DNA of 64,000 nt from Shewanella fodinae (GTDB lineage: Bacteria; Pseudomonadota; Gammaproteobacteria; Enterobacterales; Shewanellaceae). Under the pieces are notes generated by a model that was given only the letters and a program-made list of their open reading frames with translations, was not told where the DNA came from and did not search any database. Numbering within the stretch: the stretch's first letter is position 1; each line of letters opens with the position of its first letter. The translations under genes were made by a program, and so were the position numbers. The DNA is taken from the NCBI RefSeq assembly GCF_014651955.1, contig NZ_BMXW01000011.1:1-64000 (forward strand), written 5' to 3'. This document shows, in pieces, positions 8,959-21,157 of this stretch.

Positions 8959-8988
8959 TCTCCTGTTGATATCCCCACGCTGCAATCG

Positions 8989-10188
8989 CTATCCCTGCGG
9001 GCAGAAATAGAAACTGATGCCCGCTCCCGGATTTAGGGTTTTACGCGCCCCCTCACTGAGTTCTTCCAGTTTGAGCATACTGTCCACACTAGTGTCTTCC
9101 TGTTGTAAGAATCGATAACGCCCTTTACTGCCATCGCGCTGGCAGCACCAGACTTGGGGTTGTTTGACATCATCGGTAGTCACCGCCACTTTTGCCAATG
9201 AATTATCCGTCAGCTTCACCAGCGTTCCTGGTGGATAGATGCCAAGGACTTTCACCAACGCCTGGATCAGTGTGTCACTGTGCTGCGCGGCTCGAGTTTT
9301 AAATAGGTATCCTAAAGCAATTTGCGGCGATACGATTTCTTCGCGCCACAACAAACTATCGTAATCATTAACCAACGCCACTATCTGAGTGGTAATCGCC
9401 AGTTGTTCAGACTTCAATCCATCGGGAAAACCACTGCCATCAATAAATTCGTGGTGATGTAGCACAATATCTAATACATCCTCATTGAACATGCCGCTGC
9501 GTCTAAGCAGTTCTTCCCCATAATTAGGATGCATCGCAATGAAATTCTTCTCTGGCACTGTCAAAGCGCTACGCTTATTGCGTATGACTTCGGGCACCCT
9601 TAATTTCCCGATATCATGCAATAATGCGCCAGTGGCAATGGTGCGTATTTGTGGTTTAGTCAGTTGCAACCCTTTAGCTATCATCATCGATAAAGCGGCG
9701 ACGGACACGCCATGCTGTGTCGCTGAGGCATTAGGCTCACCGGAGGTTACCAAGGCCAGCTTTACCTGCTCAGCACTGTACAACTGGTCGAGCATGGTTT
9801 CCACCAGTATGGAGGTCTCACGACTCGCGCCTTCAGGGTCACTGACGATTTTACCAAACGCCCCACGGATGCCATTAATTGCGCTGATAAACTGCGTTTG
9901 GCTCTGGCGGATATGTTTTCGTGCCAGTTTCTCCTGCTCTGACATCACCGCATCGCTATTTTTGGGCTTACGCACCTGCTGCGTTGGCTGACGCTCTGTC
10001 TTAAGCTTTCCAGATAAAAGGATGACATAGGGAACACCCAACTGCTGGATCATTTTAATTTGAGTGTCTGAAGTAATCTCTATCTTATTAAATAGAAAGG
10101 GATGATCCGTCCATGAAAGCGGTAACTTGACCGTAATCCCCTTCTGCAACTGCGACACCGGCAGATGGATCTCTTCGGTTTTGGCCAC
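8989..10188 (-). CDS. HD-GYP domain protein with N-terminal DUF3391 (putative c-di-GMP phosphodiesterase)
   Basis: This 399-aa cytoplasmic protein starts with a DUF3391 segment (residues ~5-70). An HD-GYP domain follows, with H159, HDIGK at 191-195, HPNYG, the HHHE metal ligands and DGSGFPDGL. The signature GYP is GFP here, a conservative change seen in some active members. The family hydrolyses the second messenger cyclic di-GMP and so influences biofilm and motility. The start is GTG, supported by GGGGAG 4-9 nt upstream. It lies within a minus-strand run (HD-GYP, SDR, dsbA). No membrane segment or sensor domain other than DUF3391 is visible. Confidence 0.88.
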   Translation of the reverse strand: MAKTEEIHLPVSQLQKGITVKLPLSWTDHPFLFNKIEITSDTQIKMIQQLGVPYVILLSGKLKTERQPTQQVRKPKNSDAVMSEQEKLARKHIRQSQTQFISAINGIRGAFGKIVSDPEGASRETSILVETMLDQLYSAEQVKLALVTSGEPNASATQHGVSVAALSMMIAKGLQLTKPQIRTIATGALLHDIGKLRVPEVIRNKRSALTVPEKNFIAMHPNYGEELLRRSGMFNEDVLDIVLHHHEFIDGSGFPDGLKSEQLAITTQIVALVNDYDSLLWREEIVSPQIALGYLFKTRAAQHSDTLIQALVKVLGIYPPGTLVKLTDNSLAKVAVTTDDVKQPQVWCCQRDGSKGRYRFLQQEDTSVDSMLKLEELSEGARKTLNPGAGISFYFCPQG

Positions 10189-10328
10189 TTAGCTCCCCTA
10201 TTGAATGACTGGCTACGCCTGAACAGGCCAATATTGCACGAATTTTACAACTATAGTCCAAGCGATTGAATAAGGAAGTATTTGACTATAAAAATATGAT
10301 ATCGCTGAACTTTTGTATAAAAACAAAT

Positions 10329-10814
10329 CTATTTTTCCGCTATTTCAGCGTGTTTTGACCAGTCTGAGACATAGACCTTCAGATGTCTTGAGCGATATAA
10401 ATACAACGCCGACCAGAACAGAAATAACCCGTCCAGCGCCATTGGCCAGTCAAACAGAAAACGGCTGTGACTCAACCGTGTAAAAAGCAACGCGGCTTCC
10501 AGTCCCAGCAACCCCATTAATAGAATGCGCAGTGAGCTAAACGCACTACGGCACCACTGCGGTTTACGTCGCCGCTCTGCAATCACCAAGAAAAACGCCA
10601 ACACCGCGCCGCTACCAGCAGCAAGCGCCGTCAGAAAGTCGACCTTTTCTGGATAAAACAATTTCACCAGCTCGGCGCGATCGCTGGTAATCGTTAACGA
10701 CATCACCAATATCGCCCAGCCGCGCGCTAAAAATAATAACAGCAAGTACAGCATCAGCGGCGGCCGCACGTGTCCGTTATCATCGAGCCAATGTACATCA
10801 TCAATGGTGAACAT
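10329..10814 (-). CDS. DUF2919 family inner-membrane protein
   Basis: This 161-aa protein has about four transmembrane helices. The N-terminus has the DUF2919 pattern, a short acidic start followed by RPPLMLYLLLLFLARGW; E. coli YfeZ belongs to this family. The family's function is unknown. It lies 84 nt downstream of ligA on the same strand and 140 nt before the HD-GYP gene. The gap downstream (10189-10328) shows no gene or terminator. Confidence 0.82.
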   Translation of the reverse strand: MFTIDDVHWLDDNGHVRPPLMLYLLLLFLARGWAILVMSLTITSDRAELVKLFYPEKVDFLTALAAGSGAVLAFFLVIAERRRKPQWCRSAFSSLRILLMGLLGLEAALLFTRLSHSRFLFDWPMALDGLFLFWSALYLYRSRHLKVYVSDWSKHAEIAEK

Positions 10815-10898
10815 CTTCTTTCCAGAAATTGGGAAGCAGGAACCGATCAGATGGCGCTATTCTTTGGCTTTTTCAAGTCACCAGCAAAAAATTACCAT

Positions 10899-12962
<2,064 letters not shown>

Positions 12963-12966
12963 CTAT

Positions 12967-12996
12967 TTATTATGGTGCAAATTATTATGGTGCAAA
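12967..12996. repeat. Perfect 15-bp tandem duplication upstream of ligA
   Basis: TTATTATGGTGCAAA occurs twice in direct succession between zipA and ligA. It looks like a recent slippage duplication and overlaps no recognised site. Confidence 0.85.
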
Positions 12997-13023
12997 GCGC
13001 CGAAGGAACCTCGCTAACCATTA

Positions 13024-14001
13024 TCAACCGTTAACTTTAATGCGTTCCAGATATTCTTTCTTGGTGGACAGCTGCCACGGATTGCGCTGACCGTCCAGCA
13101 GTAAGGCATCCAGATCGTCTGCCAATTGCGAGGCAGAGTTAAGCATAATGGAGAAACTCATCACCGGGTCCGAAGCGCAGGGCAACGTCATAAACAACAC
13201 CACGCCATGGGTGGTAAATTGTTCCATATTGTCGGGATCAAAAACCCCAGGTTTCACCATATTGGCCAATGAGAATAACACCTTACCATTCCCGGCATGA
13301 TCTTCATGGCGATGAAAAATCTGCATATCGCCATATTTAAAATTTAGCGCTAATAAGCACGGCAGTAACTCAGCACCACTCAAGGTTTTACCTGGCCGGG
13401 CAACCACATGCAGCACCAGCACATCACGCGGCTCAACAACGGGGGGTTCTGCCGTCTTGTTTGCGGTTGTCACGGATTCCATCCGTGGTTGCTCATCTAG
13501 CTCTTCGACATCCAATGCTTCTGCTGTAGCCGAACTTTGTTCATCCGCCGCTAGCCCAAGTTCCATCTGCAACTCTTCTTCAAACAGTTCTTCGTCACCC
13601 AGTAACGACTCCTGTCGCGATGCTTTACTGCTTTTACGGGAGCGTTCGGTGACTGCTGACAGCGCAAAATCATCAGCAGCGCCATCGGTGTCTACCATCG
13701 ATAGTGGCTCCTGTTCGTCAGCCAGAGGCTTAAACTTGACGTTTTCCGGCCGTACCCGATTGGATTTCAATTTTGGCGGCTTATCATCCGGAGACGCTTT
13801 TCGAACCCTGACTTCGCCAATACCATCAGAGTCAAAACCCTCCTGATCTCTGCGGGCAGCCTGTTCCCGATAGAAGCCCGACATCGGTTTTTCTTTCAAA
13901 GGTTTGGCTTGCTGTTTGCGAATAGACCAGAACCCGTGAACCAAAACGGCGATGATGGCTATTGCAGCCAAGACAGCCAATACCAGTCGAAAATATTCCA
14001 T
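13024..14001 (-). CDS. zipA: Cell division protein ZipA
   Basis: This 325-aa bitopic inner-membrane protein tethers FtsZ to the membrane at the division site. One N-terminal transmembrane helix (residues ~4-24) is followed by a basic stretch. A long charged, Glu/Ser-rich linker spans residues ~60-190. The C-terminal FtsZ-binding domain (~195-325) contains VLHVVARPGKTLSG and the terminal DALLLDGQRNPW region. Start and length are normal. It lies 22 nt downstream of smc and upstream of ligA. Confidence 0.94.
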   Translation of the reverse strand: MEYFRLVLAVLAAIAIIAVLVHGFWSIRKQQAKPLKEKPMSGFYREQAARRDQEGFDSDGIGEVRVRKASPDDKPPKLKSNRVRPENVKFKPLADEQEPLSMVDTDGAADDFALSAVTERSRKSSKASRQESLLGDEELFEEELQMELGLAADEQSSATAEALDVEELDEQPRMESVTTANKTAEPPVVEPRDVLVLHVVARPGKTLSGAELLPCLLALNFKYGDMQIFHRHEDHAGNGKVLFSLANMVKPGVFDPDNMEQFTTHGVVLFMTLPCASDPVMSFSIMLNSASQLADDLDALLLDGQRNPWQLSTKKEYLERIKVNG

Positions 14002-14023
14002 TGGTTACCTGTTATTCCTGTTG

Positions 14024-17000
14024 TTATCCTGCATCGGCCATGGCCACTGCTTCTTCAATATTGACCGCGACAATACGCGATACGCCAGGCTCGTGCATGG
14101 TTACCCCTATCAGCTGATCGGCCATTTCCATGGTAATTTTGTTATGGCTGATATAGATAAACTGCACATTTTGCGACATCTCCTGTAGCAGTCTACAGAA
14201 GCGGTCTACGTTGGCATCATCCAGTGGTGCATCTACTTCATCCAACATACAAAATGGTGCTGGATTGAGCCTGAATATAGCAAACACCAATGATAAAGCG
14301 GTCAACGCCTTTTCTCCACCGGAAAGTAAGTGGATTGTGCTGTTCTTTTTTCCCGGTGGCCTTGCCATGATGGTGACCCCGGTTTCCAGTAAATCATCAT
14401 CCGTGAGTGCCAGATAAGCACTGCCACCACCAAAGACTTTGGGGAACAACTCACCCAAGCCACTATTAACCTGTTCGAAGGTGGTTTTAAAACGGCTGCG
14501 GGTTTCACGATCAATACGGCGTATTGCCTCTTCCAAACTCGCTAGCGCCTGATTTAAATCCTTATCCTGTTCATCAAGGTAATTTTTACGCTCTTTTTGT
14601 TGTTCGAATTCGTCAATGGCCGCGAGGTTGATGGCCCCCAAACGGCTGATACGATTTCGCACAGCGTCCAATTCAACCTGCCATTTGTCGGTAGACGCAT
14701 CCGTAGGCAGAGTATCGGCTATCGCCGCCAACTGGATTTGCTGCTCCTGTAACTGCGCCAGTTGACTCTCCGCTTGTCCTTTTAACCCTTCGCGACGTAA
14801 CTTTAGCGTGCTGATAGAGTGAGTCAAGTGTTCAGCCTCTGCAAGCTGTTGTTTTTGCTTTAAAGAGAGACTTTCAGACTGTTTTTGCAAATCAGCAATG
14901 TGCGTGCGGGTCTGCGCCAGTGATTGTTGTTGCTGTTGTTGCATCCCCAGCAATTGCTGTAACTGCTGCTCCAGCACGTCGATGGCATCCCCTTCTGGGG
15001 TGTCTTGTTGGCGGTATTCCTGAAGTTCTGTCAGTTGTTGCTGCAATTGCTGTTGTTGTGATTGTAATTGAGTCGCTTGCTGTTGAATTAATGCTAGTGC
15101 TGTCTGCTGTTCATTCAATTGCCGGTTAGCATCACGCAGTTGGCGTTCGGTGTCATTAAGGCGGCTTTTTAAGGCGATCCGTTGTGAGGTCAAAGCCGAT
15201 GCTTGTTCACTAAAACGTCTATCGTCACCTTGGCGTTGATAGAGTTCATCATCGGCCGCAAACTGGCTTTCAATCAGCGCTTCCAGATCTAATTCACAGT
15301 TCGCAATACGCTCTGCCAGCGTATGTTTGTCGTCTAGCAATTGCTGTCGCTGCTGCGCCTGCTGCTGCGCTCTTGCCACTATATTATCTAGCGCCATCTG
15401 CGCCTTAGCATGTTGCAGTTGCTGTTGCTGCAACTGCTGCTGTCCTTGTTCAAGCGCTATCGTCGCTGCACTGGCAGATTGCTGTGCACGCTGTAACGCT
15501 TCCTCAGCGGCAACAAGTTGTTGCTCGGCCTCGGTGATCATGGCTGCTAGTTTTTCCTGCTCCGCCGCCATAGCGACCAGTGAATCTTGATTGGCTTGCA
15601 ATGACCAACTGAAATCCCGCCCCCAAACGGAACCTTCGGCACACAGAATAATCTCTGACGGTTCCAGTTGTGATTGTAACCTTTGCGCATCTAACGCGGT
15701 GTCGGCCCAACGGATCCGTGCCAACCAGGGGCTAAGGTTTGCAGGCGCGGTCACCGGCCCCCAGCGTTGCGGCTCGATCCGACAAAAACCTGACCCGTTG
15801 GCGTTATCGGTTATCGCTTTGGCCAACAGCGGACTTAGCCATTGTTCAACCGTTTGTTCCCAACCCGCGGCAATGGTGATTTCCTGCCACAACGGTGGAA
15901 ATTGGCCACTGTCCGCCTGCGGCTGCTGGGCTGCAAGCCATTGGCCTAACATCTGATGCCGCATCTGCAATGCTGACAACTGTTGCTTTTGTTCCTGCAA
16001 CACTTGCTGCTGCTGTTGCTGATAACGTTGCGCTTCCATTTGTTGCTGTTGCAACAGCACTTGCTGCTGCTGCAGTTGTTGCAGTTGACTCTGCGCAGCG
16101 GCTAACTGCGACACCAATGCTTGCTTGTCAGCATCATCGCCTTGAGACTCACTGGCAAGCCGTTCGGTAATCCTTTGTAATTGCAGGCGGTCTTGTTCCA
16201 TCTGCTGTTTCAAATGTTGCTCTCGCGTGGCCGCCAATTCCTGCTGGTGTCGCAGTTCACTTAGCGCCGTCGTCGCCTGCCGCGATTTTTCACTGACTTG
16301 CTGTAGTTGCGCTTCCAGAGTTTCCATCTGCCCCGTCAGTTCCCAGTGAGTTTCGTCTAATTGCTCCTGAGTGGGCTGTAGCGCGGTCAGCGAAGCTTGT
16401 AACTGCTGTTCTTTCTCGGAGACCTGCAGCAACTGGCCTTGCAACTGTTGCTGTTGCGTTTGTATCCGCGCCAATTCCTTCGCCAAATGCTGATCCTGAT
16501 CGCGCAGAAATTTGATCTGTTGTTCAGTTTTGGCAATTTCTGTGTTGGACTGGTAATAATCTGCCACCTGACGCTGTTCGATGTCTTCCTGATCATCTTG
16601 CTGCAATTTGAGTTCAGTTAGCTGCAAGCCCAAATGTTCCGCCGCCGTTTGCAAGCGCAGTTGTTCTGTCTCTAGCCGAGAAATTTCGCTATTTTCTGCT
16701 TCAGCTAATTCGTGCAGTTCTAGATAACGCATCACTAACAGTTGCGCATGCAGAGTGCGTTCCTGTTGCTTGTATTCGCGGTAGCGCTTTGCCGCTTGTG
16801 CCTGAAGCGTGAGTTTTTCCAACTGCTTACCCAGCTCTGCGCGAATATCACCAAGACGGTCCAGATTTTCACGGGTATGACGAATACGGTTTTCAGTATC
16901 GCGGCGGCGTTCCTTATAACGGGAAATACCCGCAGCTTCCTCAACAAATATCCGCAACTCCTGCGGTTTACATTCAATCAGCCGCGAAATCGTGCCCTGG

Positions 17001-17434
17001 CCGATAATGGCATAGCTGCGCGGGCCCAGACCGGTGCCCATAAAAATGTCTGTAATATCCTTGCGACGACATTTCTGACCATTGAGATAGTAAAGATTTT
17101 CGCCATCGCGGGAGACCTGCCGCCGCACTGCCAGTTCATCATAACTGGCGTAGGCACCACCAATACGGCCTTCAGTGTTATCAAACACCAGTTCCACACT
17201 GGCCACTGACACCGGTTTACGGGCATTTGACCCATTGAAAATCACGTCTGCCCAGGAATCACCCCGTAAGTTTTTGGCAGAACTTTCTCCCAACACCCAG
17301 CGCACAGCGTCAATCACATTGGATTTACCGCAGCCATTAGGGCCAATGACCGCTGTCAGCGGATTCAGAAAAGGAATTTTGGTGGCATCGACAAACGATT
17401 TAAAGCCCGCAAGTTTTATCTGTTTGAGTCTCAT
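14024..17434 (-). CDS. smc: Chromosome segregation protein SMC
   Basis: This 1136-aa condensin ATPase organises and segregates the chromosome. Walker A is GPNGCGKSN (residues ~32-40) and a Q-loop lies near residue 145. A long coiled coil, very rich in glutamine, runs to a hinge at about 500-620; a second coil returns to the C-terminal head with LSGGEKAL and the Walker B CMLDEVDAPLDDAN. The Gln-rich coils create long antisense reading frames that are not genes. It is the first gene of smc-zipA-ligA and is divergent from cysZ across about 210 bp. This is a true SMC rather than MukB. Confidence 0.96.
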   Translation of the reverse strand: MRLKQIKLAGFKSFVDATKIPFLNPLTAVIGPNGCGKSNVIDAVRWVLGESSAKNLRGDSWADVIFNGSNARKPVSVASVELVFDNTEGRIGGAYASYDELAVRRQVSRDGENLYYLNGQKCRRKDITDIFMGTGLGPRSYAIIGQGTISRLIECKPQELRIFVEEAAGISRYKERRRDTENRIRHTRENLDRLGDIRAELGKQLEKLTLQAQAAKRYREYKQQERTLHAQLLVMRYLELHELAEAENSEISRLETEQLRLQTAAEHLGLQLTELKLQQDDQEDIEQRQVADYYQSNTEIAKTEQQIKFLRDQDQHLAKELARIQTQQQQLQGQLLQVSEKEQQLQASLTALQPTQEQLDETHWELTGQMETLEAQLQQVSEKSRQATTALSELRHQQELAATREQHLKQQMEQDRLQLQRITERLASESQGDDADKQALVSQLAAAQSQLQQLQQQQVLLQQQQMEAQRYQQQQQQVLQEQKQQLSALQMRHQMLGQWLAAQQPQADSGQFPPLWQEITIAAGWEQTVEQWLSPLLAKAITDNANGSGFCRIEPQRWGPVTAPANLSPWLARIRWADTALDAQRLQSQLEPSEIILCAEGSVWGRDFSWSLQANQDSLVAMAAEQEKLAAMITEAEQQLVAAEEALQRAQQSASAATIALEQGQQQLQQQQLQHAKAQMALDNIVARAQQQAQQRQQLLDDKHTLAERIANCELDLEALIESQFAADDELYQRQGDDRRFSEQASALTSQRIALKSRLNDTERQLRDANRQLNEQQTALALIQQQATQLQSQQQQLQQQLTELQEYRQQDTPEGDAIDVLEQQLQQLLGMQQQQQQSLAQTRTHIADLQKQSESLSLKQKQQLAEAEHLTHSISTLKLRREGLKGQAESQLAQLQEQQIQLAAIADTLPTDASTDKWQVELDAVRNRISRLGAINLAAIDEFEQQKERKNYLDEQDKDLNQALASLEEAIRRIDRETRSRFKTTFEQVNSGLGELFPKVFGGGSAYLALTDDDLLETGVTIMARPPGKKNSTIHLLSGGEKALTALSLVFAIFRLNPAPFCMLDEVDAPLDDANVDRFCRLLQEMSQNVQFIYISHNKITMEMADQLIGVTMHEPGVSRIVAVNIEEAVAMADAG

Positions 17435-17644
17435 CTATTTCCGATGCCAATCGCTTGAAAAATAACGCGGATATCTATCGGCGCCAATGAATGTTAACGC
17501 CTCTGAAAAGTTAACTCACTTTAACAAAGCGCCATGCATTTTGTAACGCTTTTTATGCACTTATCAAAGATTTTTACTTGTTTTCGTGCGCCCGGTTACT
17601 CAAAATCGGCAACATCATGTGATGCTTTTTTCGAGGGGTTCATT

Positions 17645-18415
17645 ATGCCATCGTCGCTTACTCAGAAGAAAAGTGGCATCAGCTACTTTATTGATGGTTT
17701 CAGTTTGATAAAACGTCCAGGGTTAAGGCGTTTTGTACTGATCCCATTGTTGGTGAACTTGGTGCTTTTTGGTATTGCTATCTATTTTGCAGTGCAGCAA
17801 TTGGATGTGGTGTTTGGTTGGATCCAAAACCACCTGCCCGATTACCTCAGTTGGCTTAATGTGATCCTCTGGCCATTAGCCATCGTGACCTTACTGGTGC
17901 TGTTGTCATTTATCTTTAGTTCAGTCATGAATTGGATCTCTGCCCCCTTCAACGGCTTATTGGCGGAAAAAACCGAGCAACTGCTGACGGGCAAACCACT
18001 CAACACTGGCGGAGCGTTGGATCTGGTAAAAGATCTACCACGCATTTTTGGCCGCGAGTGGCAGAAACTCAAATACTACCTGCCACGCGCCATCATAGTG
18101 CTGTTACTGTTTTTCGTGCCGGTTGCAGGCCAAACGCTTTTCCCGGTGATCTGGTTTTTCTTCAGTGCCTGGATGATGGCAATCCAATATTGTGACTATC
18201 CTTTTGATAATCATAAAGTGGCCTTTCATGACATGAAATTTGCGTTGCAACAGACCAAAGGCACCAGCGTCAGTTTTGGTGTAGCTGTGACGCTGTTCTC
18301 CATGATCCCGGTGTTAAATTTTATTGTCATGCCAGTTGCCATCTGCGGTGCAACCGCAATGTGGGTCGAGCGTTATCGTGATGCCTACCGCAATCCTAAA
18401 GTGGCACCGGAATAA
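17645..18415 (+). CDS. cysZ: Sulfate transporter CysZ
   Basis: This 256-aa inner-membrane protein imports sulfate for cysteine synthesis. Four or more hydrophobic segments are visible, with the family features GISYFIDGFSLI near the start and PFNGLLAEK in the middle. The ATG at 17645 gives the usual N-terminus; an in-frame ATG 111 nt upstream adds an unusual extension, while GAGGGG precedes 17645. It is followed by a terminator and then cysK, so the two sulfur-assimilation genes are neighbours but separately transcribed, as in E. coli. Confidence 0.92.
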   Translation: MPSSLTQKKSGISYFIDGFSLIKRPGLRRFVLIPLLVNLVLFGIAIYFAVQQLDVVFGWIQNHLPDYLSWLNVILWPLAIVTLLVLLSFIFSSVMNWISAPFNGLLAEKTEQLLTGKPLNTGGALDLVKDLPRIFGREWQKLKYYLPRAIIVLLLFFVPVAGQTLFPVIWFFFSAWMMAIQYCDYPFDNHKVAFHDMKFALQQTKGTSVSFGVAVTLFSMIPVLNFIVMPVAICGATAMWVERYRDAYRNPKVAPE

Positions 18416-18436
18416 GTTGTCACTTATCTGAGTAGA

Positions 18437-18460
18437 TGTCCGCTACGGCGGACATTTTTT
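18437..18460 (+). terminator. Terminator of cysZ
   Basis: TGTCCGC-TACG-GCGGACA followed by T6 lies 21 nt after the cysZ stop. Confidence 0.88.
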
Positions 18461-18652
18461 ATGTGGTCACTTATACTCAAGCAGAATATCTTTCCTTTCC
18501 CAGGCAAGCATCGAACAGTGAGACTTTAGGTAATTGCCAATATGATGACGTCATGTAATAACCAAATTGCATAACGAATAACAAAGATTCACTTCTCTTT
18601 GATATAAAGGGACTTATGCTTGATGGGTGCAATTTAAGGAGCTAATAAAGCT

Positions 18653-19621
18653 ATGAGCAAAATCTTCCAAGATAACTCTTACACTATCGGTAACACCCCT
18701 CTGGTACGTCTTAATCGTATCGGCAACGGCAACATTCTGGTCAAGGTTGAGTCACGTAATCCAAGTTTCAGCGTCAAATGCCGTATCGGCGCGAATATGA
18801 TCTGGGATGCTGAGAAGAAAGGTTTGCTCACCAAAGACAAAGAACTGATTGAACCGACTTCAGGTAACACCGGGATCGCCCTCGCTTATGTAGCCGCCGC
18901 TCGCGGTTACAAACTGACGCTGACCATGCCCAATACTATGAGTCTGGAGCGTCGCAAACTGCTGAAAGCGCTTGGGGCCAATCTGGTACTGACCGAAGGC
19001 GCGAAAGGCATGAAAGGTGCCATTGAAAAAGCCGAAGAAATACGCTTAACCGATCCAGATAAGTACATCATTTTGCAACAATTCTCAAACCCGGCGAATC
19101 CAGAAATTCATGAAAAGACCACCGGTCCAGAAATCTGGAATGATACCGACGGTAAAGTCGATGTAGTCATTGCCGGTGTGGGTACTGGCGGTACTATTAC
19201 AGGGATCAGTCGCTATATCAAAAAGACCCAAGGCAAGGCAATTACCTCAGTTGCCGTAGAACCTGCAGAGTCACCAGTGATCACTCAAACACTGGCAGGC
19301 GAACCGGTACAACCCGGACCACATAAAATCCAAGGGATAGGTGCCGGTTTTATTCCTGGCAATCTGGATCTGGAGCTGATTGATCGAGTGGAAACCGTTA
19401 CTTCCGAAGACGCCATTGCCATGGCACATCGACTGATGAAGGAAGAAGGCATTCTAGTGGGGATTTCCTCAGGCGCCGCAGCGGTTGCCGCCGTGCGACT
19501 GGCAGAACTGCCTGAGTTCAAGGATAAAACCATAGTAGCAATTTTGCCTTCAGCAGCAGAACGGTATCTGTCTTCTCCGCTGTTTGTCGGACAGTTTAGC
19601 GATCTGGAAAATCAGCAGTAA
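18653..19621 (+). CDS. cysK: Cysteine synthase A (O-acetylserine sulfhydrylase)
   Basis: This 322-aa pyridoxal-phosphate enzyme makes cysteine from O-acetylserine and sulfide. The Schiff-base lysine is K42 in SFSVKCR. The substrate loop TSGNTG is at ~69-74, the phosphate loop GTGGTITG is central, and SSGAA lies near the C-terminus. Length and the CysK-type motif favour CysK over CysM. The start ATG follows AAGGAG at 11 nt. The 190 bp upstream hold the promoter, where a CysB site would be expected but cannot be assigned by eye. Confidence 0.95.
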   Translation: MSKIFQDNSYTIGNTPLVRLNRIGNGNILVKVESRNPSFSVKCRIGANMIWDAEKKGLLTKDKELIEPTSGNTGIALAYVAAARGYKLTLTMPNTMSLERRKLLKALGANLVLTEGAKGMKGAIEKAEEIRLTDPDKYIILQQFSNPANPEIHEKTTGPEIWNDTDGKVDVVIAGVGTGGTITGISRYIKKTQGKAITSVAVEPAESPVITQTLAGEPVQPGPHKIQGIGAGFIPGNLDLELIDRVETVTSEDAIAMAHRLMKEEGILVGISSGAAAVAAVRLAELPEFKDKTIVAILPSAAERYLSSPLFVGQFSDLENQQ

Positions 19622-19643
19622 TCCCCTCTTTACACGTTCTGAT

Positions 19644-19669
19644 AAAAACCCGCCTTTTAGCGGGTTTTT
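19644..19669 (+). terminator. Terminator of cysK
   Basis: AAAACCCGC and GCGGGTTTTT form a 9-bp stem with a 6-nt loop and a U-tract. It can also serve the convergent tehB. Confidence 0.9.
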
Positions 19670-19693
19670 ATTTTCTTTGAGCTTAATATGTCA

Positions 19694-20557
19694 TCATGGC
19701 TTACGGGCTAATAAGGTGGCAAAACGTAACTTGATATAGTTACCTTGCTCATCACGCTTGTGTAGCTCACCAACGTTCTCATTGTATTTAATGATGTCCC
19801 AACCAGCATAATAGTTAAGCAACTCATTGGCTTTAAAGGTGAAAGGAAACCCTACGGTACACGGAAAATCCTCGGTATCCATGGCTGACACGATCAGATT
19901 AACGCCCCCCGGCAGCGTATGTTGCTGCATCTGCGCTATCAAGCCCGGTACTGTTGCCGGTGGCAGAAACATTAAGACGACCGTGGATAGAATGAAATCA
20001 AATGCACCTTGGATCTGTAATTCGGTCAAGTCCTGCTGGCTGGCACGGATACCACTTAACTGTTCATCAGCAATCAACCGTTGCAGGTAGGCAACGCTCT
20101 CACTGTTACGGTCATAGCCTGTGACATCAAAGCCGTGCAAATGCAGATACAGGCTATTGCGTCCATGTCCACAACCCAGATCCAATGCTGTGCCAATCCG
20201 CAAATGCGGCATGGCAGCCACCACTTCCGAGTGGGTTTTGCTGAGATCGTACTGTTTTTTGAGGTAATACTCTTCAGGCGCACAGAAAAAACTCAGTTGG
20301 CATTCGATGTCGTTTGACATCGATGCAATCCGATGCCATTGCTGCGGTGCAATCATCGGTGGTTGTTGTTCTACATCAAACACCAGAGATTCACTTACCG
20401 TACCCGACTCTGTGAGCAGTTCAAACGTCAGTTGACCCTTGATTATTTTTAGTTGAGCCCAAGTGCCGGCCTGAGTGTTGTGACACTGCTTAAAAACATC
20501 AGGCACGGTATCTTTATGCCATAATGGCAACGTTTTATAGCAAAGCAACTGTTCCAT
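19694..20557 (-). CDS. tehB: Tellurite-resistance type SAM-dependent methyltransferase TehB
   Basis: This 287-aa protein joins an N-terminal DUF1971-like cupin segment (residues ~1-90) to a class I methyltransferase domain with LDLGCGHGRN (motif I) and DVTGYDRN. That two-part form matches the longer TehB found in Haemophilus and Shewanella. The enzyme methylates tellurite or selenite into volatile or less toxic forms; the normal substrate is uncertain. The ATG at 20557 is preferred because GAGG precedes it; an earlier in-frame start adds ten unsupported residues. There is no tehA neighbour. Confidence 0.88.
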   Translation of the reverse strand: MEQLLCYKTLPLWHKDTVPDVFKQCHNTQAGTWAQLKIIKGQLTFELLTESGTVSESLVFDVEQQPPMIAPQQWHRIASMSNDIECQLSFFCAPEEYYLKKQYDLSKTHSEVVAAMPHLRIGTALDLGCGHGRNSLYLHLHGFDVTGYDRNSESVAYLQRLIADEQLSGIRASQQDLTELQIQGAFDFILSTVVLMFLPPATVPGLIAQMQQHTLPGGVNLIVSAMDTEDFPCTVGFPFTFKANELLNYYAGWDIIKYNENVGELHKRDEQGNYIKLRFATLLARKP

Positions 20558-20608
20558 GGGATCCTCTTGTCCTACTTCAGTGCGCAATCAATAGCACCTT
20601 AAAAAGCA

Positions 20609-20635
20609 CAAAGCCAGTCCCTAGGACTGGCTTTT
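20609..20635 (-). terminator. Terminator of ibpA
   Basis: AAGCCAGTCC-CTA-GGACTGGCTT is a perfect 10-bp stem with A/T-rich flanks, placed 28 nt beyond the ibpA stop. Confidence 0.88.
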
Positions 20636-20662
20636 AATGCAGACTGACTCGCCGAGTAACGG

Positions 20663-21154
20663 TTAGGCGGCTGGCGTGGCTTCTACGGCTTTCGTCCGTA
20701 CAGTGGTGGTTTCACCTTCTAACACTTTATCGCTATTTGAACCGATCTCTATCTTACGCGGTTTCATCGCTTCAGGGATTTCCCGAACCAAGTCGATATT
20801 CAGCAGGCCGTTTTCCAGGTGAGCACCTTCTACAGTGACGAAGTCTGCGAGCTGGAAGGTTCGTTCAAATCCACGTTCAGCAATTCCCTGATACAGGTAC
20901 TGACGCTCGGTTTGCTCGGTATTCTTGGTGCCTTTTACCAGCAGTTTTTCACCTTCACTGGTGATCTCCAGCTCATTCATCGCAAACCCGGCAACTGCCA
21001 TGGTAATACGGTAGTGGTTTTCGCCCAACAGCTCGATGTTATAGGGAGGATAACCGGCATTGCCATTATTATTGGCAGCCAGTTCAGCTAAACGGGCAAG
21101 ACGATCAAAACCAATAGCGCTGCGGTAAAGTGGAGTCAAATCATAGTTACGCAT
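20663..21154 (-). CDS. ibpA: Small heat-shock protein IbpA (Hsp20/alpha-crystallin)
   Basis: This 163-aa ATP-independent chaperone binds unfolding proteins and keeps them refoldable by DnaK/ClpB. The N-terminus [18 protein letters not shown] is almost the same as that of E. coli IbpA. The alpha-crystallin domain spans ~35-130, and the C-terminal I-x-I-type motif is KIEIG. The ATG at 21154 is chosen over one at 21160 because GAGG then sits 8 nt upstream. The C-terminal tail is longer than in E. coli (137 aa), ending in a Thr/Ala-rich segment. Its promoter and 5' UTR carry heat-shock signals (see next entries). Confidence 0.94.
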   Translation of the reverse strand: MRNYDLTPLYRSAIGFDRLARLAELAANNNGNAGYPPYNIELLGENHYRITMAVAGFAMNELEITSEGEKLLVKGTKNTEQTERQYLYQGIAERGFERTFQLADFVTVEGAHLENGLLNIDLVREIPEAMKPRKIEIGSNSDKVLEGETTTVRTKAVEATPAA

Positions 21155-21157
21155 AGT

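Noticed and set aside
14920..16170. Several open frames antisense to smc
   Set aside because: They are Cys/Val/Ala-rich translations complementary to the Gln/Leu-rich coiled coil, without starts or ribosome sites of their own.
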